Below, one piece after another: positions 14,032-22,603 of a stretch of 64,000 nucleotides of DNA. Source of the DNA: a virus; IMG/VR virus record IMGVR_UViG_3300021437_000010, positions 1 through 64,000 of that record. One strand, 5' to 3'. The notes beneath the pieces are model-generated. The model had not been told where the DNA came from and did no database searches. It worked only from the letters and a program-made list of their open reading frames with translations. The translations under genes were made by a program, and so were the position numbers. Within the stretch, counting starts at the first letter, position 1; each line of letters begins with the position of its first letter.

Positions 14032-14238
14032 CTACATATCCCACTTTGGAGATATTTGCTTGATATCTCCATTCTTAACCACAAGACGAAACGCGTCACC
14101 ATCATCATCGCGAAGCTGGACATATGAACCATCTGCAAGCTTTGCGTCAAGCATAATTTGCTTGATATCATCAGTCCAGACCTTGCGATCTGTATCGACA
14201 AGACCTCCGATATTGGGACTATAATTCATGATATACAT
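14032..14238 (-). CDS. small hypothetical protein
   Basis: 68 aa, beta-rich with an RDDDGDAFRLVVKNGDIK stretch. AAAGAGG is 7 nt upstream. Precedes the 13809-14024 gene closely. Confidence 0.55.
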   Translation of the reverse strand: MYIMNYSPNIGGLVDTDRKVWTDDIKQIMLDAKLADGSYVQLRDDDGDAFRLVVKNGDIKQISPKWDM

Positions 14239-14319
14239 TTTGTACCTCTTTCTTCTGTTACTACTCGAGCCACTTGACTCGTTCCTGTCATTCGCACTTG
14301 ACAGGGACCAAACGAGAGA

Positions 14320-14934
14320 CTAAAAAGAATACAACTCATCTAGGGATACTGCAATCCTAGATGAGTCTAGGATATATCCATTTTCGACATAGCTTAGGGG
14401 ATAGCACATATCCCCTAGAAGTGCCCAATCACGACCAGGGTGATTGGGGTGGTGCGTCGAAGCAAATTTTGGGGCTTCTATTTCCTCATTCCCTATATTC
14501 ACTTTCCTCATCTCACATCTTGCGCGTATCAGCTCCCTTTCTTTTTCGCAAAGCTTGTGACGGAGAAGACTCTCCATTTCGCGCCGACTAACGAAAGGGG
14601 CATTATCCCCATTTTTGCGATATAGAGAGCCATACTCTACCGACTTAACATACTCTACTTGCACTTTTTGCGAGAATATATAGAATGTCGTCTCAAACAT
14701 CGTCAGATTAGTATACTGATAATTATTTGAGATTTTTGGCTTTTTGATAGAGAAATACCGAATTTCTCCATCAATCTTACAAATACACTGATTTCTATCA
14801 AACTTCCTAATGTCTTCCAGGCACGCATCATACATACCCTTTTGTGAGTATTCTCCCATCACCCCGAACGATTCCGCTCTCCCATCACCCAACACATCTC
14901 TTGCAATCCCTGATAGATGATCGTTGTATCCCAT
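14320..14934 (-). CDS. hypothetical protein
   Basis: 204 aa, mixed alpha/beta; a helical middle rich in Arg/Glu (REMESLLRHKLCEKERELIRARCEMRK). AAAGGAG is 6 nt before the ATG, behind a CTGCCGA/TCGGCAG leader hairpin (14975-14997). No family recognised. Confidence 0.65.
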   Translation of the reverse strand: MGYNDHLSGIARDVLGDGRAESFGVMGEYSQKGMYDACLEDIRKFDRNQCICKIDGEIRYFSIKKPKISNNYQYTNLTMFETTFYIFSQKVQVEYVKSVEYGSLYRKNGDNAPFVSRREMESLLRHKLCEKERELIRARCEMRKVNIGNEEIEAPKFASTHHPNHPGRDWALLGDMCYPLSYVENGYILDSSRIAVSLDELYSF

Positions 14935-15011
14935 TGTTCTCTCCTTTCTATCAAGTCACAATTGACTTGCGCCTGCCGACTACTCGCGCAATCGGCAGAG
15001 ACTAATCAACT

Positions 15012-15200
15012 CTATTGCATATTCTCTCGCTTGAAGAACTTCAACTTACTTGCTCCCCTCGTATCAGGAATGACACACATGATCGGAACCAAAGATGGAT
15101 CTCCCAATCTCCTTTTGAGATCTTCGTCCTTTTCTTTGCATCCATCGCATTCATACTCAGGATGAAAGACTTGTCTGCCGCAGTGTATACAATAATCCAT
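15012..15200 (-). CDS. zinc-ribbon micro-protein
   Basis: 62 aa with CIHC (residue 4) and CDGC (residue 18) pairs, a compact zinc ribbon, and a basic C-terminus. AGGAG precedes the ATG. Directly downstream of the ring-nuclease-like gene. Confidence 0.65.
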   Translation of the reverse strand: MDYCIHCGRQVFHPEYECDGCKEKDEDLKRRLGDPSLVPIMCVIPDTRGASKLKFFKRENMQ

Positions 15201-15209
15201 GATATTCTC

Positions 15210-15554
15210 CTATTGCACTTTCCACAAACTAAACTTAATTGCTGCATTCTCGACCGTCTCCTGAGAATGCACTTCTCCCTCCGCAAGACGCGGCAATTGT
15301 GCTTGCAGAACGATCAACTGATCACCGCTCTGGAGAGAGACTTTCGGTGCTTTCTCTGGAATTGGGAGATCAATATCAAACTTTCGTTTGATTACACCGA
15401 TCGTACTGGTATGAGAGGGATTGAGGATGCTTACGATATCCTCCGATGCGCGTACAAACCCTCTGACAAAGCCCGCACTGACTGACTTTTTTGTCAGAGA
15501 GCAATCATCAGGGAACATCATGTCTGATATGGCCAAAGTAATGTATGTTATCAT
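15210..15554 (-). CDS. predicted AcrIII-1-type ring nuclease (DUF1874 / STIV B116 family)
   Basis: 114 aa from the ATG at 15554. The family core is visible: an N-terminal strand, a segment NPSHTSTIGVIKRKF (45-59) matching the GH-ST-helix motif, then SGDQLIVLQAQLPRLAEGEV (76-95) matching GD-L-VVQ---RL-EG. The residues that in SIRV1 gp29 cleave cyclic tetra-adenylate (His47, Arg85, Glu88) have counterparts in His48, Arg89 and Glu92 with the R-x-x-E spacing kept. In the family this enzyme destroys the cA4 signal and disarms type III CRISPR. Function here is inferred from those residues; cA4 cleavage is not shown. Upstream and downstream are small genes of unknown role, in a likely anti-defence neighbourhood. 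Confidence 0.72.
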   Translation of the reverse strand: MITYITLAISDMMFPDDCSLTKKSVSAGFVRGFVRASEDIVSILNPSHTSTIGVIKRKFDIDLPIPEKAPKVSLQSGDQLIVLQAQLPRLAEGEVHSQETVENAAIKFSLWKVQ

Positions 15555-15583
15555 ATTAACTGCCTTTCTGCCTCTAGGAGGCA

Positions 15584-16102
15584 CTAAATGTGACACTCAC
15601 AATCGCATCTGCCGCCCGTATTGGGCATGTCTTGTAAACAGTGCCCACACCCTGTCCACAACTTCACGTCGTATCCCTTATCTCTAAGGAGATCTGCTGT
15701 CAGATCTCCCGCGACGCCAGACACCAAACCTATCTGACGATTCCCGATCTGCTTTATCCCTCCTAAGTCTCCGCGAATTGGATCATCCATCAGCTCGTGG
15801 ATACGTTGAGACAAATCTCCCCTTTTGTCTTCAGAGACGTTCGTGATATCTAGCGCATATACGCTGCTCATTTTTGTTGCCTTTCTCTTTTGCCTGTTTT
15901 GCTGGTACCGTGCGTACCAAGCATCGAAATCTTCTTGCTCTACAATGTACACGGGCGTCATGGGAACCTTTTGAGCTTTAAGCCCCCATGGTTTGCCCTT
16001 CAAATAGTCTCGTATGGCGTTGTTGAGCACTGTGTGTTTTATCTTGTGCTCAACTGCGTAATACGAGACTGGGTGCTCGTTCAATTTTCGTCTCGCCACC
16101 AT
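15584..16102 (-). CDS. hypothetical protein with C-terminal cysteine cluster
   Basis: 172 aa from the ATG at 16102, which lies inside the end of the upstream gene (22-nt overlap). Residues 1-80 look like an HTH plus strand (YIVEQEDFDAWYARY resembles the end of excisionase-type domains). The C-terminus CGHCLQD...CDCECH is a cysteine/histidine cluster likely to bind zinc. Confidence 0.6.
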   Translation of the reverse strand: MVARRKLNEHPVSYYAVEHKIKHTVLNNAIRDYLKGKPWGLKAQKVPMTPVYIVEQEDFDAWYARYQQNRQKRKATKMSSVYALDITNVSEDKRGDLSQRIHELMDDPIRGDLGGIKQIGNRQIGLVSGVAGDLTADLLRDKGYDVKLWTGCGHCLQDMPNTGGRCDCECHI

Positions 16103-16281
16103 GGGCGAGACACCAACCAATTGACCGCTTGTCGCTCCGAGAAGGGAAGTTCATATTCCCTTTCGAAATATGCACTGAGATTCCTTGGCGTGATGAAAAT
16201 GTCCAATTCAGACATCTCATCCGTGGCACACTCTAATTGAGCATCAATCCAATTTCTGCGCTTTTGCTCTTCCGTAATCAC
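16081..16281 (-). CDS. small hypothetical protein, GTG start
   Basis: 66 aa. GTG at 16281 is set by AGGAGGTGAT and overlaps the upstream stop by 4 nt (GTGA). C-terminus SERQAVNWLVSRPWWRDEN. Middle gene of three coupled genes. Confidence 0.6.
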   Translation of the reverse strand: MITEEQKRRNWIDAQLECATDEMSELDIFITPRNLSAYFEREYELPFSERQAVNWLVSRPWWRDEN

Positions 16282-16667
16282 ATCATCACCTCCTGAAATG
16301 ATTTCCCCCGCAGAAAACGCTCTTTCAATTCTACGGCAACGCGTTCCAAGACTTCTGCATCCGTCAGATGTCTGCGGATGCGTTCCTTCGCACGTGCATC
16401 CTGACGGATTTGCAATCCAAGTTTCGCCGCCCACTCAAACTCACGCTTTTTCTCTTCAACGGACATTTCTTGATTGGACATCTGATTACCTTTCTTTTCA
16501 TCAACAATTTTTAGTGCGCCACGCACCAGCTTGACTTTCTTGCCTTCCGGCAATTGAAGAGCTGCCAACTCAGGAGACAGCTCTTTCTTGGCACGGTGCC
16601 TTCTATTACGAGAAGAAGGATAGGTGCTCACTTCCTCAGTAACTCTCCGTTGGAATGTTGCGTTCAT
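16278..16667 (-). CDS. basic hypothetical protein
   Basis: 129 aa; a very basic N-terminus (RNRRHRAKKE) and a long charged helix (SVEEKKREFEWAAKLGLQIRQDARAKERIRR). First gene after the promoter 16717-16746. No family recognised; nucleic-acid binding is plausible. Confidence 0.6.
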   Translation of the reverse strand: MNATFQRRVTEEVSTYPSSRNRRHRAKKELSPELAALQLPEGKKVKLVRGALKIVDEKKGNQMSNQEMSVEEKKREFEWAAKLGLQIRQDARAKERIRRHLTDAEVLERVAVELKERFLRGKSFQEVMM

Positions 16668-16716
16668 CTTTCTCCTCCTCCAGTTTCTCGTAAGTCGAAC
16701 TTCAACTTACACTCAT

Positions 16717-16746
16717 AGTATAGCTCCAACGGTTGGAGTTAGTCAA
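16717..16746 (-). promoter_or_regulatory. promoter with embedded operator
   Basis: TTGACT-N18-TATACT on the minus strand. The spacer is filled by the palindrome CTCCAAC-N-GTTGGAG (16724-16738), a clear repressor site. Confidence 0.65.
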
Positions 16747-16844
16747 TAGACAAAAGGAGTATTTGAGGCGATTTTTCGAAGCTTGTAAAACCTGTGCTGT
16801 ACGTAATGCCGCCAAGCATGCACTCGACGGCAGGTTGCAGGTAT

Positions 16845-16860
16845 ATGCATGTATGCGTAC
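16845..16860. repeat. partition-site-like repeat, copy 1
   Basis: ATGCATGTATGCGTAC just past the end of the parB-like gene; related to 17210-17232 and 18201-18218. Confidence 0.4.
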
Positions 16861-16864
16861 GTCG

Positions 16865-17365
16865 CTACATACGTTTAAACACCTGGGCCAGTATGCTCTC
16901 GTCTCCATTTTTCTCGTAGTCCTCGTAAAAGGCAATAAGGGCCATACGAGCGATGTCATTCTTGCTTATCCGCCCCGGCTTTCTGGCTTCAAGATCTTTG
17001 AAAATAGCATCTAGCTTTTCCAGTTCATTCGCCTTATAGCGAAACGAGCCGTTAGATAGATGCTTCTTCTGCTGAATTTGATCGTATAACACTTCGATAA
17101 TAACTCCTTTCCCTATGTACGCTTCCTCAAAAGCTTCCTGACGTGTTTGTTTACGTTCTAGCTGGCCTGTAGACACGCCTTCGAGTTTGCTTTCCTGCTC
17201 ACTCCCATTCATGCGTGCATGCATGCGTGCATCCTTGCTCTCTTGCACACTTTCTTGCTCAGATGGATGGCTCAGGACAACCTCGAAAGGGTTCTGGACT
17301 TCCACTTTCTGCCCAGTTTTGAACCTCTCACCAAATGCTTTGCTCAGATCAGGTTTCTTGGACAT
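16865..17365 (-). CDS. ParB-analogue, RHH centromere-binding protein
   Basis: 166 aa. The last 70 residues (FRYKANELEKLDAIFKDLE, then ISKNDIARMALIAFYEDYE) read as a ribbon-helix-helix domain. It overlaps the end of parA by 17 nt, the usual place for the centromere-binding partner of a ParA. The middle of the gene contains the repeat at 17210-17232, coding for an ARMHARM stretch. Not a classical ParB. Confidence 0.65.
   Translation of the reverse strand: MSKKPDLSKAFGERFKTGQKVEVQNPFEVVLSHPSEQESVQESKDARMHARMNGSEQESKLEGVSTGQLERKQTRQEAFEEAYIGKGVIIEVLYDQIQQKKHLSNGSFRYKANELEKLDAIFKDLEARKPGRISKNDIARMALIAFYEDYEKNGDESILAQVFKRM
17210..17232. repeat. partition-site-like repeat, copy 2
   Basis: Overlapping CATGCGTGCATG units inside the parB-like gene. 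Confidence 0.45.
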
Positions 17366-18185
17366 GAAGTACCTCCGCCATTTTCAGATAATCGAGTACT
17401 GCTGCATTCTTCGGATCATAAGCAATGCCAGGAACGCCATAAGCAGGAGCCTCTCCTATTCGCACGCTGTCATGAATAAAGAGCAGACGAGACTCTCCAT
17501 TTTGCTGATAGCGAATAAACAAGCGGTCATACTCTTTTACAGCTTCTCCCAGGATTACTTTGGAGAGGTTGGTATTCTCGCGCACCCGCGTTGGCAGAAT
17601 ACCAACTAGCTTCAACCCAGGATTGAGCCCTTTCTTGACGTTGTTAATATCATCCTCAGTATCCTTGAGAGCGTCCAGAGCAAAGACACCCGCTTCCATC
17701 GGTATGATAACGTGAGTAGCCGGAACAAGTGCGCTAATCGTGAGCATGCTTCGAGTGGGACGCGTGTCGATGATAATATCATCACAATCTTCAGACAAAG
17801 CATCGATGATCGGTTTGAAGAGACCCACTTGGGTAGCTTTCATGCTCAGATCGGTATCGTCCAAATCTCTCTTTGCTGGTATCACATCAAATTGATACTG
17901 CTTGCCATTCACAGTGAACGATACAGGATGAATGACAGCATGAGGATCAATACCAATTGTTGTAAATAGAGTGTTGACTGTGGAGGTGAGAGACTGAGGA
18001 TTAATACCAACATGAGTAGTGGCATTCCCCTGTGGGTCCAGATCAATCAAACGGACTCTGCGATCAAAGCGATAGGCAAGCGATGCCGCGAAATTTACTG
18101 CTGATGTCGTTTTTGCGCTGCCACCTTTCCTTATCGCGAACAGCCATACTCTTGCTCTTTTTATGTTCTTTCTGCTTCTTGCCAT
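17349..18185 (-). CDS. parA: ParA-family partition ATPase
   Basis: 278 aa from the ATG at 18185, chosen because AAAGGAG is 6 nt upstream. A deviant Walker A KGGSAKTT (near residue 19), the DDIIIDT Walker A' strand and VIIPMEAG switch region are all present. It should move or position the element's DNA at division with the RHH protein downstream. No N-terminal HTH, so it is a type Ib-like ParA; autoregulation would then fall to the RHH partner acting at the repeat upstream. Confidence 0.9.
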   Translation of the reverse strand: MARSRKNIKRARVWLFAIRKGGSAKTTSAVNFAASLAYRFDRRVRLIDLDPQGNATTHVGINPQSLTSTVNTLFTTIGIDPHAVIHPVSFTVNGKQYQFDVIPAKRDLDDTDLSMKATQVGLFKPIIDALSEDCDDIIIDTRPTRSMLTISALVPATHVIIPMEAGVFALDALKDTEDDINNVKKGLNPGLKLVGILPTRVRENTNLSKVILGEAVKEYDRLFIRYQQNGESRLLFIHDSVRIGEAPAYGVPGIAYDPKNAAVLDYLKMAEVLHVQET

Positions 18186-18200
18186 AATAACTCCTTTCAG

Positions 18201-18218
18201 TGCATGCATGCGTGCATG
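18201..18218. repeat. partition-site-like repeat upstream of parA
   Basis: TGCATGCATGCGTGCATG, 16 nt before parA. The same words recur at 17210 and in weaker form at 16845, bracketing the parA-parB-like pair. Candidate centromere and operator. Confidence 0.55.
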
Positions 18219-18292
18219 TACGTACTTAGCAATCATGGCATTACCTTCCTAGTGTGTCAACGGACAAGAGTTCCAAGCCGCTTAGCTCGCAT

Positions 18293-18320
18293 TTGCTAGA
18301 CCGAAAAGCCTAGCAAAAAC
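18293..18320 (-). terminator. terminator after the ParM-like operon
   Basis: TTTGCTAG / CTAGCAAA stem between the ParR-like gene and parA. Confidence 0.45.
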
Positions 18321-18372
18321 CAACCAGTGACTACTTCCAATCGAGTCTGAATTGCTCGCTCGTATTCTGTTT

Positions 18373-18657
18373 CTAATCGCCATAAACATCTAAGTCATCT
18401 TCTGTAAGATTACTGGTAATGAATGCAGGCTGCTCAGGTACCTTTGCCTCAGGGGTAGAAACATCAGAGGCATTAACATGAGGAGGTAGTTTATCACCTC
18501 TCAATATGAGCCTTACGTAGTCAGCAGCATAGCTCACAATTAAATGGCTTTTAGGCTGGCTCTTCTCTCTGACATCTGTCTCTAATTGCTTCATCAGGTT
18601 GCTATCCTTGCGAATGGCAACCGTGATGTATTCCCTGTCGTTTGTGTTTCTTGGCAT
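18373..18657 (-). CDS. ParR-like RHH partner of the actin
   Basis: 94 aa from the ATG at 18657 (AAGGTGAT upstream). N-terminal strand EYITVAIRKDSN plus helices resemble a ribbon-helix-helix; an acidic tail (NLTEDDLDVYGD) could contact the actin filament,  as in ParR. Directly after the ParM-like gene. Confidence 0.6.
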   Translation of the reverse strand: MPRNTNDREYITVAIRKDSNLMKQLETDVREKSQPKSHLIVSYAADYVRLILRGDKLPPHVNASDVSTPEAKVPEQPAFITSNLTEDDLDVYGD

Positions 18658-18667
18658 AATAATCACC

Positions 18668-19768
18668 TTATGCCGCCGCTAATCGTGTTTCACGGCTCAA
18701 AAAGTGTGAGGCCAACTTTGCATATCCCGCCGCATTTGCACATTCCGGTTGCACTGGAATGCTGAGCAGACGCGGGAACATTGCGCGTATCTCAGGTTCA
18801 AAGTAATATGCGCCTCCTCCAATGAGTAGTATCCTATCAACATCACCTGCGATCGTATCATTCCCCAGTGACTCACCCCAGTGCTGGTTAATGAAAGACA
18901 CAATACTTTCCCCAACACTTCGTAATGAACGATCAAACATATCACCAACTTCACGAGCACTAACACCTTTGTTGCGTACTGCGATGATCTTAGTATAATC
19001 CTTCCCACTCGTGTAAAGTGTTTGCAGCTTCTCGATATCACTTGCTTTAAAAGTATAGCGGTGAAGCGCCTGAAAGGCCTTTGTAAAATCTTCTAGTGCG
19101 GAAAGCACTCCTTTATCATGTGATTGGCATAAGCTGGAAATAGGGCGCTGTCCAATCGTCATATAGATGTCAGTGGTACGTCCCCCAATATCGATAATGC
19201 CAATTTTTGTGTTTCCAGAGGCCCCATGCGCAATATTAGCACCAGAGCCTTCCATTAGAACTTTCTTAACGGTAACATGAGCAGTTCTAAATTCACCATC
19301 TAGCTCAAAAGTGTGGGTACCTTCTAGGGTGCTTTTAACGCTAGATATGTTCTGCTCATCCTTGTATGTTTCAATTGGCAGTCCTGTTACCACGCACAAG
19401 CCATACTCCTTATCCTGTATTAATGTGCCTGATACTGACAAAAGAAATGCAAGATTACGATCAGACCAGTAACGCCTGGTGGCACCCTTCTCTGTTAAGT
19501 TGCCCATTGACAATCCTTGAGACTGCTCTATAGCTAGATTGCCTATAAAGTACTCCTTGCCGTTAAGTTTAAGCATGTGGGAATAATCATCAATTGTGCC
19601 GCTTTGCCTTAAATCTCCAATAGCAGCATGCGCCAAATCTCTGTGAGATCCTGTAAGCAGCGCGCTTGTGACCGTTAAGTTGCGAACTATCCCGTTTACA
19701 TAGGTAATGCCGCAAGTTTTAGCATTCCCAAAGTCATGCCCATAGGCATACGTTGTGTAATTTGTCAT
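18668..19768 (-). CDS. parM: ParM/Alp-type actin-like ATPase
   Basis: 366 aa with the actin-fold phosphate loops: GHDFGNAKT (10-18), IDIGGRTTDI (near 193-202) and the adenosine motif LIGGGAYYF (near 317-325). Plasmid actins of this size push DNA apart as filaments; related tubulin/actin systems position jumbo-phage genomes. It has its own promoter and operator and an RHH partner, i.e. a type II partition module next to a type I one. Which family of Alp it belongs to is not settled. Confidence 0.85.
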   Translation of the reverse strand: MTNYTTYAYGHDFGNAKTCGITYVNGIVRNLTVTSALLTGSHRDLAHAAIGDLRQSGTIDDYSHMLKLNGKEYFIGNLAIEQSQGLSMGNLTEKGATRRYWSDRNLAFLLSVSGTLIQDKEYGLCVVTGLPIETYKDEQNISSVKSTLEGTHTFELDGEFRTAHVTVKKVLMEGSGANIAHGASGNTKIGIIDIGGRTTDIYMTIGQRPISSLCQSHDKGVLSALEDFTKAFQALHRYTFKASDIEKLQTLYTSGKDYTKIIAVRNKGVSAREVGDMFDRSLRSVGESIVSFINQHWGESLGNDTIAGDVDRILLIGGGAYYFEPEIRAMFPRLLSIPVQPECANAAGYAKLASHFLSRETRLAAA

Positions 19769-19790
19769 TTTGAAATTGTCCTTTCTGTAT

Positions 19791-19848
19791 GGTACAAATA
19801 TCCTCTGTACCCGTACGTACTATAGCATTGAAGATCCTTGCCTGTCAA
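19791..19848 (-). promoter_or_regulatory. promoter and operator of the ParM-like operon
   Basis: TTGACA-N18-TATAGT (19848-19819) on the minus strand, followed by a GGTACA / TGTACC inverted repeat (19791-19811) and GTAC repeats in the leader: a likely ParR-binding site. Confidence 0.6.
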
Positions 19849-20034
19849 TGATAAAACATGCAATACAAGCAATCTTATGAAGGCGTGAAGGGATTGGCTA
19901 GAAATTTACCGTACTGTACAAATTTCTTCCTCACCTTATTTTCTTCTCCTCTCCTTCACTCAGAATGGCCTAGAATGAAGCCTGCAACCATTGCAAAGGG
20001 TCTTCATGCCTTGCTTTGGGTGAATTCACTCACC

Positions 20035-20109
20035 TCATTTTCTCCTCTTGGCTCGTCGTCTTCGCTTGAATAAGTTCAATCCCGCATACCAGAGGGTGCC
20101 TAGTAGCAT
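20035..20109 (-). CDS. possible 24-aa membrane peptide with Arg-rich tail
   Basis: A hydrophobic helix (MLLGTLWYAGLNLF) then KRRRRAKRRK. AAAGGA lies 8 nt before the second ATG. A similar plan (one helix plus Arg/Lys tail) is seen at 23663-23800. Between 19849 and 20034 nothing else is evident. Confidence 0.35.
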   Translation of the reverse strand: MLLGTLWYAGLNLFKRRRRAKRRK

Positions 20110-20176
20110 GAGCAACATTCCTTTCTAATAAGCGACTGAGTGAGAGACTCCGAGAGATTCTCCGATGGTTAGTTAG

Positions 20177-21553
20177 TTAGTTGGAGAGAGAGCCTTCCTC
20201 AGCTCTTGAGGCTATCTCTCCAACCATCCGACTGACATTCTTGCTAATCGCTTCCGTACATCCAAGAGCGGCTTGGATTATTGATTGACTGATGGGTTTA
20301 CCTGCTCTTGCCGCTGCTACCAGAAAATCTATATTCGCTTTGGTAGTGTAGATTGGAGTCTTACCAGGACCGTTGTCTTTCCCGATCTCGACCATTTCTT
20401 CCTCTGGCAGCCGTCTGGTTTCCTTCGAGTCTGCCCCTGCATATTCCAGATCAGGCAACTCGACCTCTGGTAGGACTCGAGTCTCTTTGTTCGACCCGAA
20501 AGGAACTATGCCAGATGCTATCCGGCGTTTTTCTTCATTGGAGATTTGCCGTATGCAGACAACAGCAGGATCTTCCTTGCCTTCCATAACCACCAACGCC
20601 TCACCAACATCAAGCTTTGCTATGATTTCTTTCTCCTTTGGAGCGATTATAGAAGCCTGATATTCTTTCATGCCATGGATGATCTTGGTTGCGAACGTCT
20701 CTCTGATGGAGGTTCCACCGGACTTGTCAGCATTAGCTATTTGTCCAACTGCAAAGGTAAATACATTCAGGGAGCGACCAACAACATTGATACGCTGTAC
20801 AACCTCAGCTACTTTGCAGGCTGCCTCATTGTACTTACTGCTCTTGCTTCCTGCACTCATCATCAGGTCTGTGAACTCATCCACCACTAAATAGTAGGGA
20901 TACAGGTCAGTCTCCTCTTTGTTGATGCGTTTCTCAAGGAGTTCGTCCGCGTATTCGGCAGCTTCGAGAATACCCTCAGGTTTCCATGCAGGAGCCTGTG
21001 TAAATGCGGCTTCGAATGGGCTAAGCAAGCCTGCAAGGCTATCGTCAAGCCTTGCTTTGATATCAATGATGGTAAGTCGAGCGCCTCTCTCGACTATGAG
21101 AGAGGCGATTGTGCTCACTGTGGTAGTCTTTCCCATACCAGGCAACCCAAGTATCAAGATACCCTTGAACTGGTACATGGTACGTTCAAAGTCCCTACGT
21201 CGTTTGTCGATTCCAATGTTGATGGTATTGGTAGGACTGCTTACTTCAGAATTCCCTCTGACCTCTTCGGTATTTTGTCTTGCCAGTCCCGAAGTTATAC
21301 CAAATGTCCTCTGAGCAAGAGCCGATGGTGGATTCACTAGCATTTTCTCAGCTACAAATTTTCCACCGTCTGCTATTAATTTCCCGTTCAGTCCACCTAC
21401 CACCGCAATAGCAGCGGCCCACACAAGCCCCGCTGTACCCATGTGGGCTAAACCTTCAAAGACGGCTAAGCCACCCGCCGCGCCCATGACCCCGCCGTAT
21501 CCTACCTCATTAAGACCTAAATCAAGCTTCGATTTTAAGCGTTTCCTAGTCAT
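20177..21553 (-). CDS. FtsK/HerA-type DNA-translocating ATPase
   Basis: 458 aa. Two Gly/Ala-rich hydrophobic stretches in the first 65 residues look like a membrane hairpin. Then Walker A GLPGMGKTT (near 136) and Walker B YYLVVDEFTDLM (near 225), and a C-terminal helix-turn-helix-like region (PISQSIIQAALGCTEAISKNVSRMV). It may move DNA during conjugation, partition or packaging; the small membrane gene upstream is a possible partner. There are no relaxase or pilus genes in the window to decide. Confidence 0.8.
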   Translation of the reverse strand: MTRKRLKSKLDLGLNEVGYGGVMGAAGGLAVFEGLAHMGTAGLVWAAAIAVVGGLNGKLIADGGKFVAEKMLVNPPSALAQRTFGITSGLARQNTEEVRGNSEVSSPTNTINIGIDKRRRDFERTMYQFKGILILGLPGMGKTTTVSTIASLIVERGARLTIIDIKARLDDSLAGLLSPFEAAFTQAPAWKPEGILEAAEYADELLEKRINKEETDLYPYYLVVDEFTDLMMSAGSKSSKYNEAACKVAEVVQRINVVGRSLNVFTFAVGQIANADKSGGTSIRETFATKIIHGMKEYQASIIAPKEKEIIAKLDVGEALVVMEGKEDPAVVCIRQISNEEKRRIASGIVPFGSNKETRVLPEVELPDLEYAGADSKETRRLPEEEMVEIGKDNGPGKTPIYTTKANIDFLVAAARAGKPISQSIIQAALGCTEAISKNVSRMVGEIASRAEEGSLSN

Positions 21554-21623
21554 GATGTTTTACTTCTCTCCTTCTAGCCTCTGAAATCTTACGTTTTGTC
21601 TCTTCAGAGCGTTTATGCCCTAA

Positions 21624-22145
21624 TCAATCACACTCCTCAAAAAGAGCCCCAACAATAGTATGGATACTCCAACGTCCGACAAAGAGTATAATGAATGTAA
21701 TACCCAGTGAAGCCATCCATTGGTACACAGGTTCGAAAGCCTTTAGGTAGAGAAAATTGGCGTACCAATCTAAAACTAATAAGATAACCATGCCCGAAAC
21801 GAACATGCCATTTAACCCTTTACCTTTGGAGTTGAGATGTGCTGAGAAACTTTCATGACCTGACGTCGAAATGACGTACAAAAGGAAAATGAAAATTGAG
21901 AACGCCGTTGCTATTGACTCTCGAAGATCGTAGCCTCCTTGGATAAGTGTCATGAATAGATTGTACGTAGTCGTCCAGGTCACCATAACTCCTGCACCGT
22001 CGCCTCTTAGCATCAGTGACTTGGTTGTGACTATGGAGTAGGACGATATCCATAGCCAGATGAAAAGCCCCAATATACCGAATACAAGGCTCCATAGATC
22101 AATGTCGCGTAGTCTTGTGATCACTGTTTGATAGTGATTGCTCAT
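21624..22145 (-). CDS. four-helix membrane protein
   Basis: 173 aa with four hydrophobic segments (near 20-36, 75-93, 112-130 and 143-160). It precedes the FtsK-like gene and could anchor it. No family recognised. Confidence 0.65.
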   Translation of the reverse strand: MSNHYQTVITRLRDIDLWSLVFGILGLFIWLWISSYSIVTTKSLMLRGDGAGVMVTWTTTYNLFMTLIQGGYDLRESIATAFSIFIFLLYVISTSGHESFSAHLNSKGKGLNGMFVSGMVILLVLDWYANFLYLKAFEPVYQWMASLGITFIILFVGRWSIHTIVGALFEECD

Positions 22146-22147
22146 GA

Positions 22148-22312
22148 TTAACTCCAGTACTCTGCTTGAACCGCAATAACTGTTTCGACGGTAATTTTCT
22201 CACCATACTGAGTGATGTACAAGGCTATGCCTTCTGGAGTAATACACCACTGGTTTTTGATGAAGACTTTGATGACTCCAATGATCGGATCTTTCTCTCT
22301 CTGTGTTATCAT
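22148..22312 (-). CDS. 54-aa hypothetical protein
   Basis: ORF MITQREKD...EYWS with GAGGAG about 14 nt upstream; its stop is 2 nt from the start of the membrane-protein gene. Soluble, beta-rich. Unknown. Confidence 0.5.
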   Translation of the reverse strand: MITQREKDPIIGVIKVFIKNQWCITPEGIALYITQYGEKITVETVIAVQAEYWS

Positions 22313-22317
22313 TTTGT

Positions 22318-22521
22318 CTACTTGCTCCTCTTTTTCGAATAATATGTCTCTCTTGCTTGAGCGACCATATCTAATGCTTCCTGTTTTTCCTCTGGAGATA
22401 GTGCGCGTCCGCTACTTTGAATTGCGGTATCTATGGCGTCTTCAGAAGACACGGCAGAATAAGCGTGATGCTGCTTAATATACTGATAAGCAGCATCAAC
22501 GATATTATTAAAACTTTTCAT
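22318..22521 (-). CDS. small helical hypothetical protein
   Basis: 67 aa; helical, with SPEEKQEALDMVAQARETYYSKKRSK. Close-packed with neighbours. Unknown. Confidence 0.55.
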   Translation of the reverse strand: MKSFNNIVDAAYQYIKQHHAYSAVSSEDAIDTAIQSSGRALSPEEKQEALDMVAQARETYYSKKRSK

Positions 22522-22603
22522 CGTCTCTCCTTATTGTCTTTGTCTCTTAAAGACTCTCTCGTAATAACCGTTTGGTATCTTGTTTGTGACATATGGTACC
22601 TCC

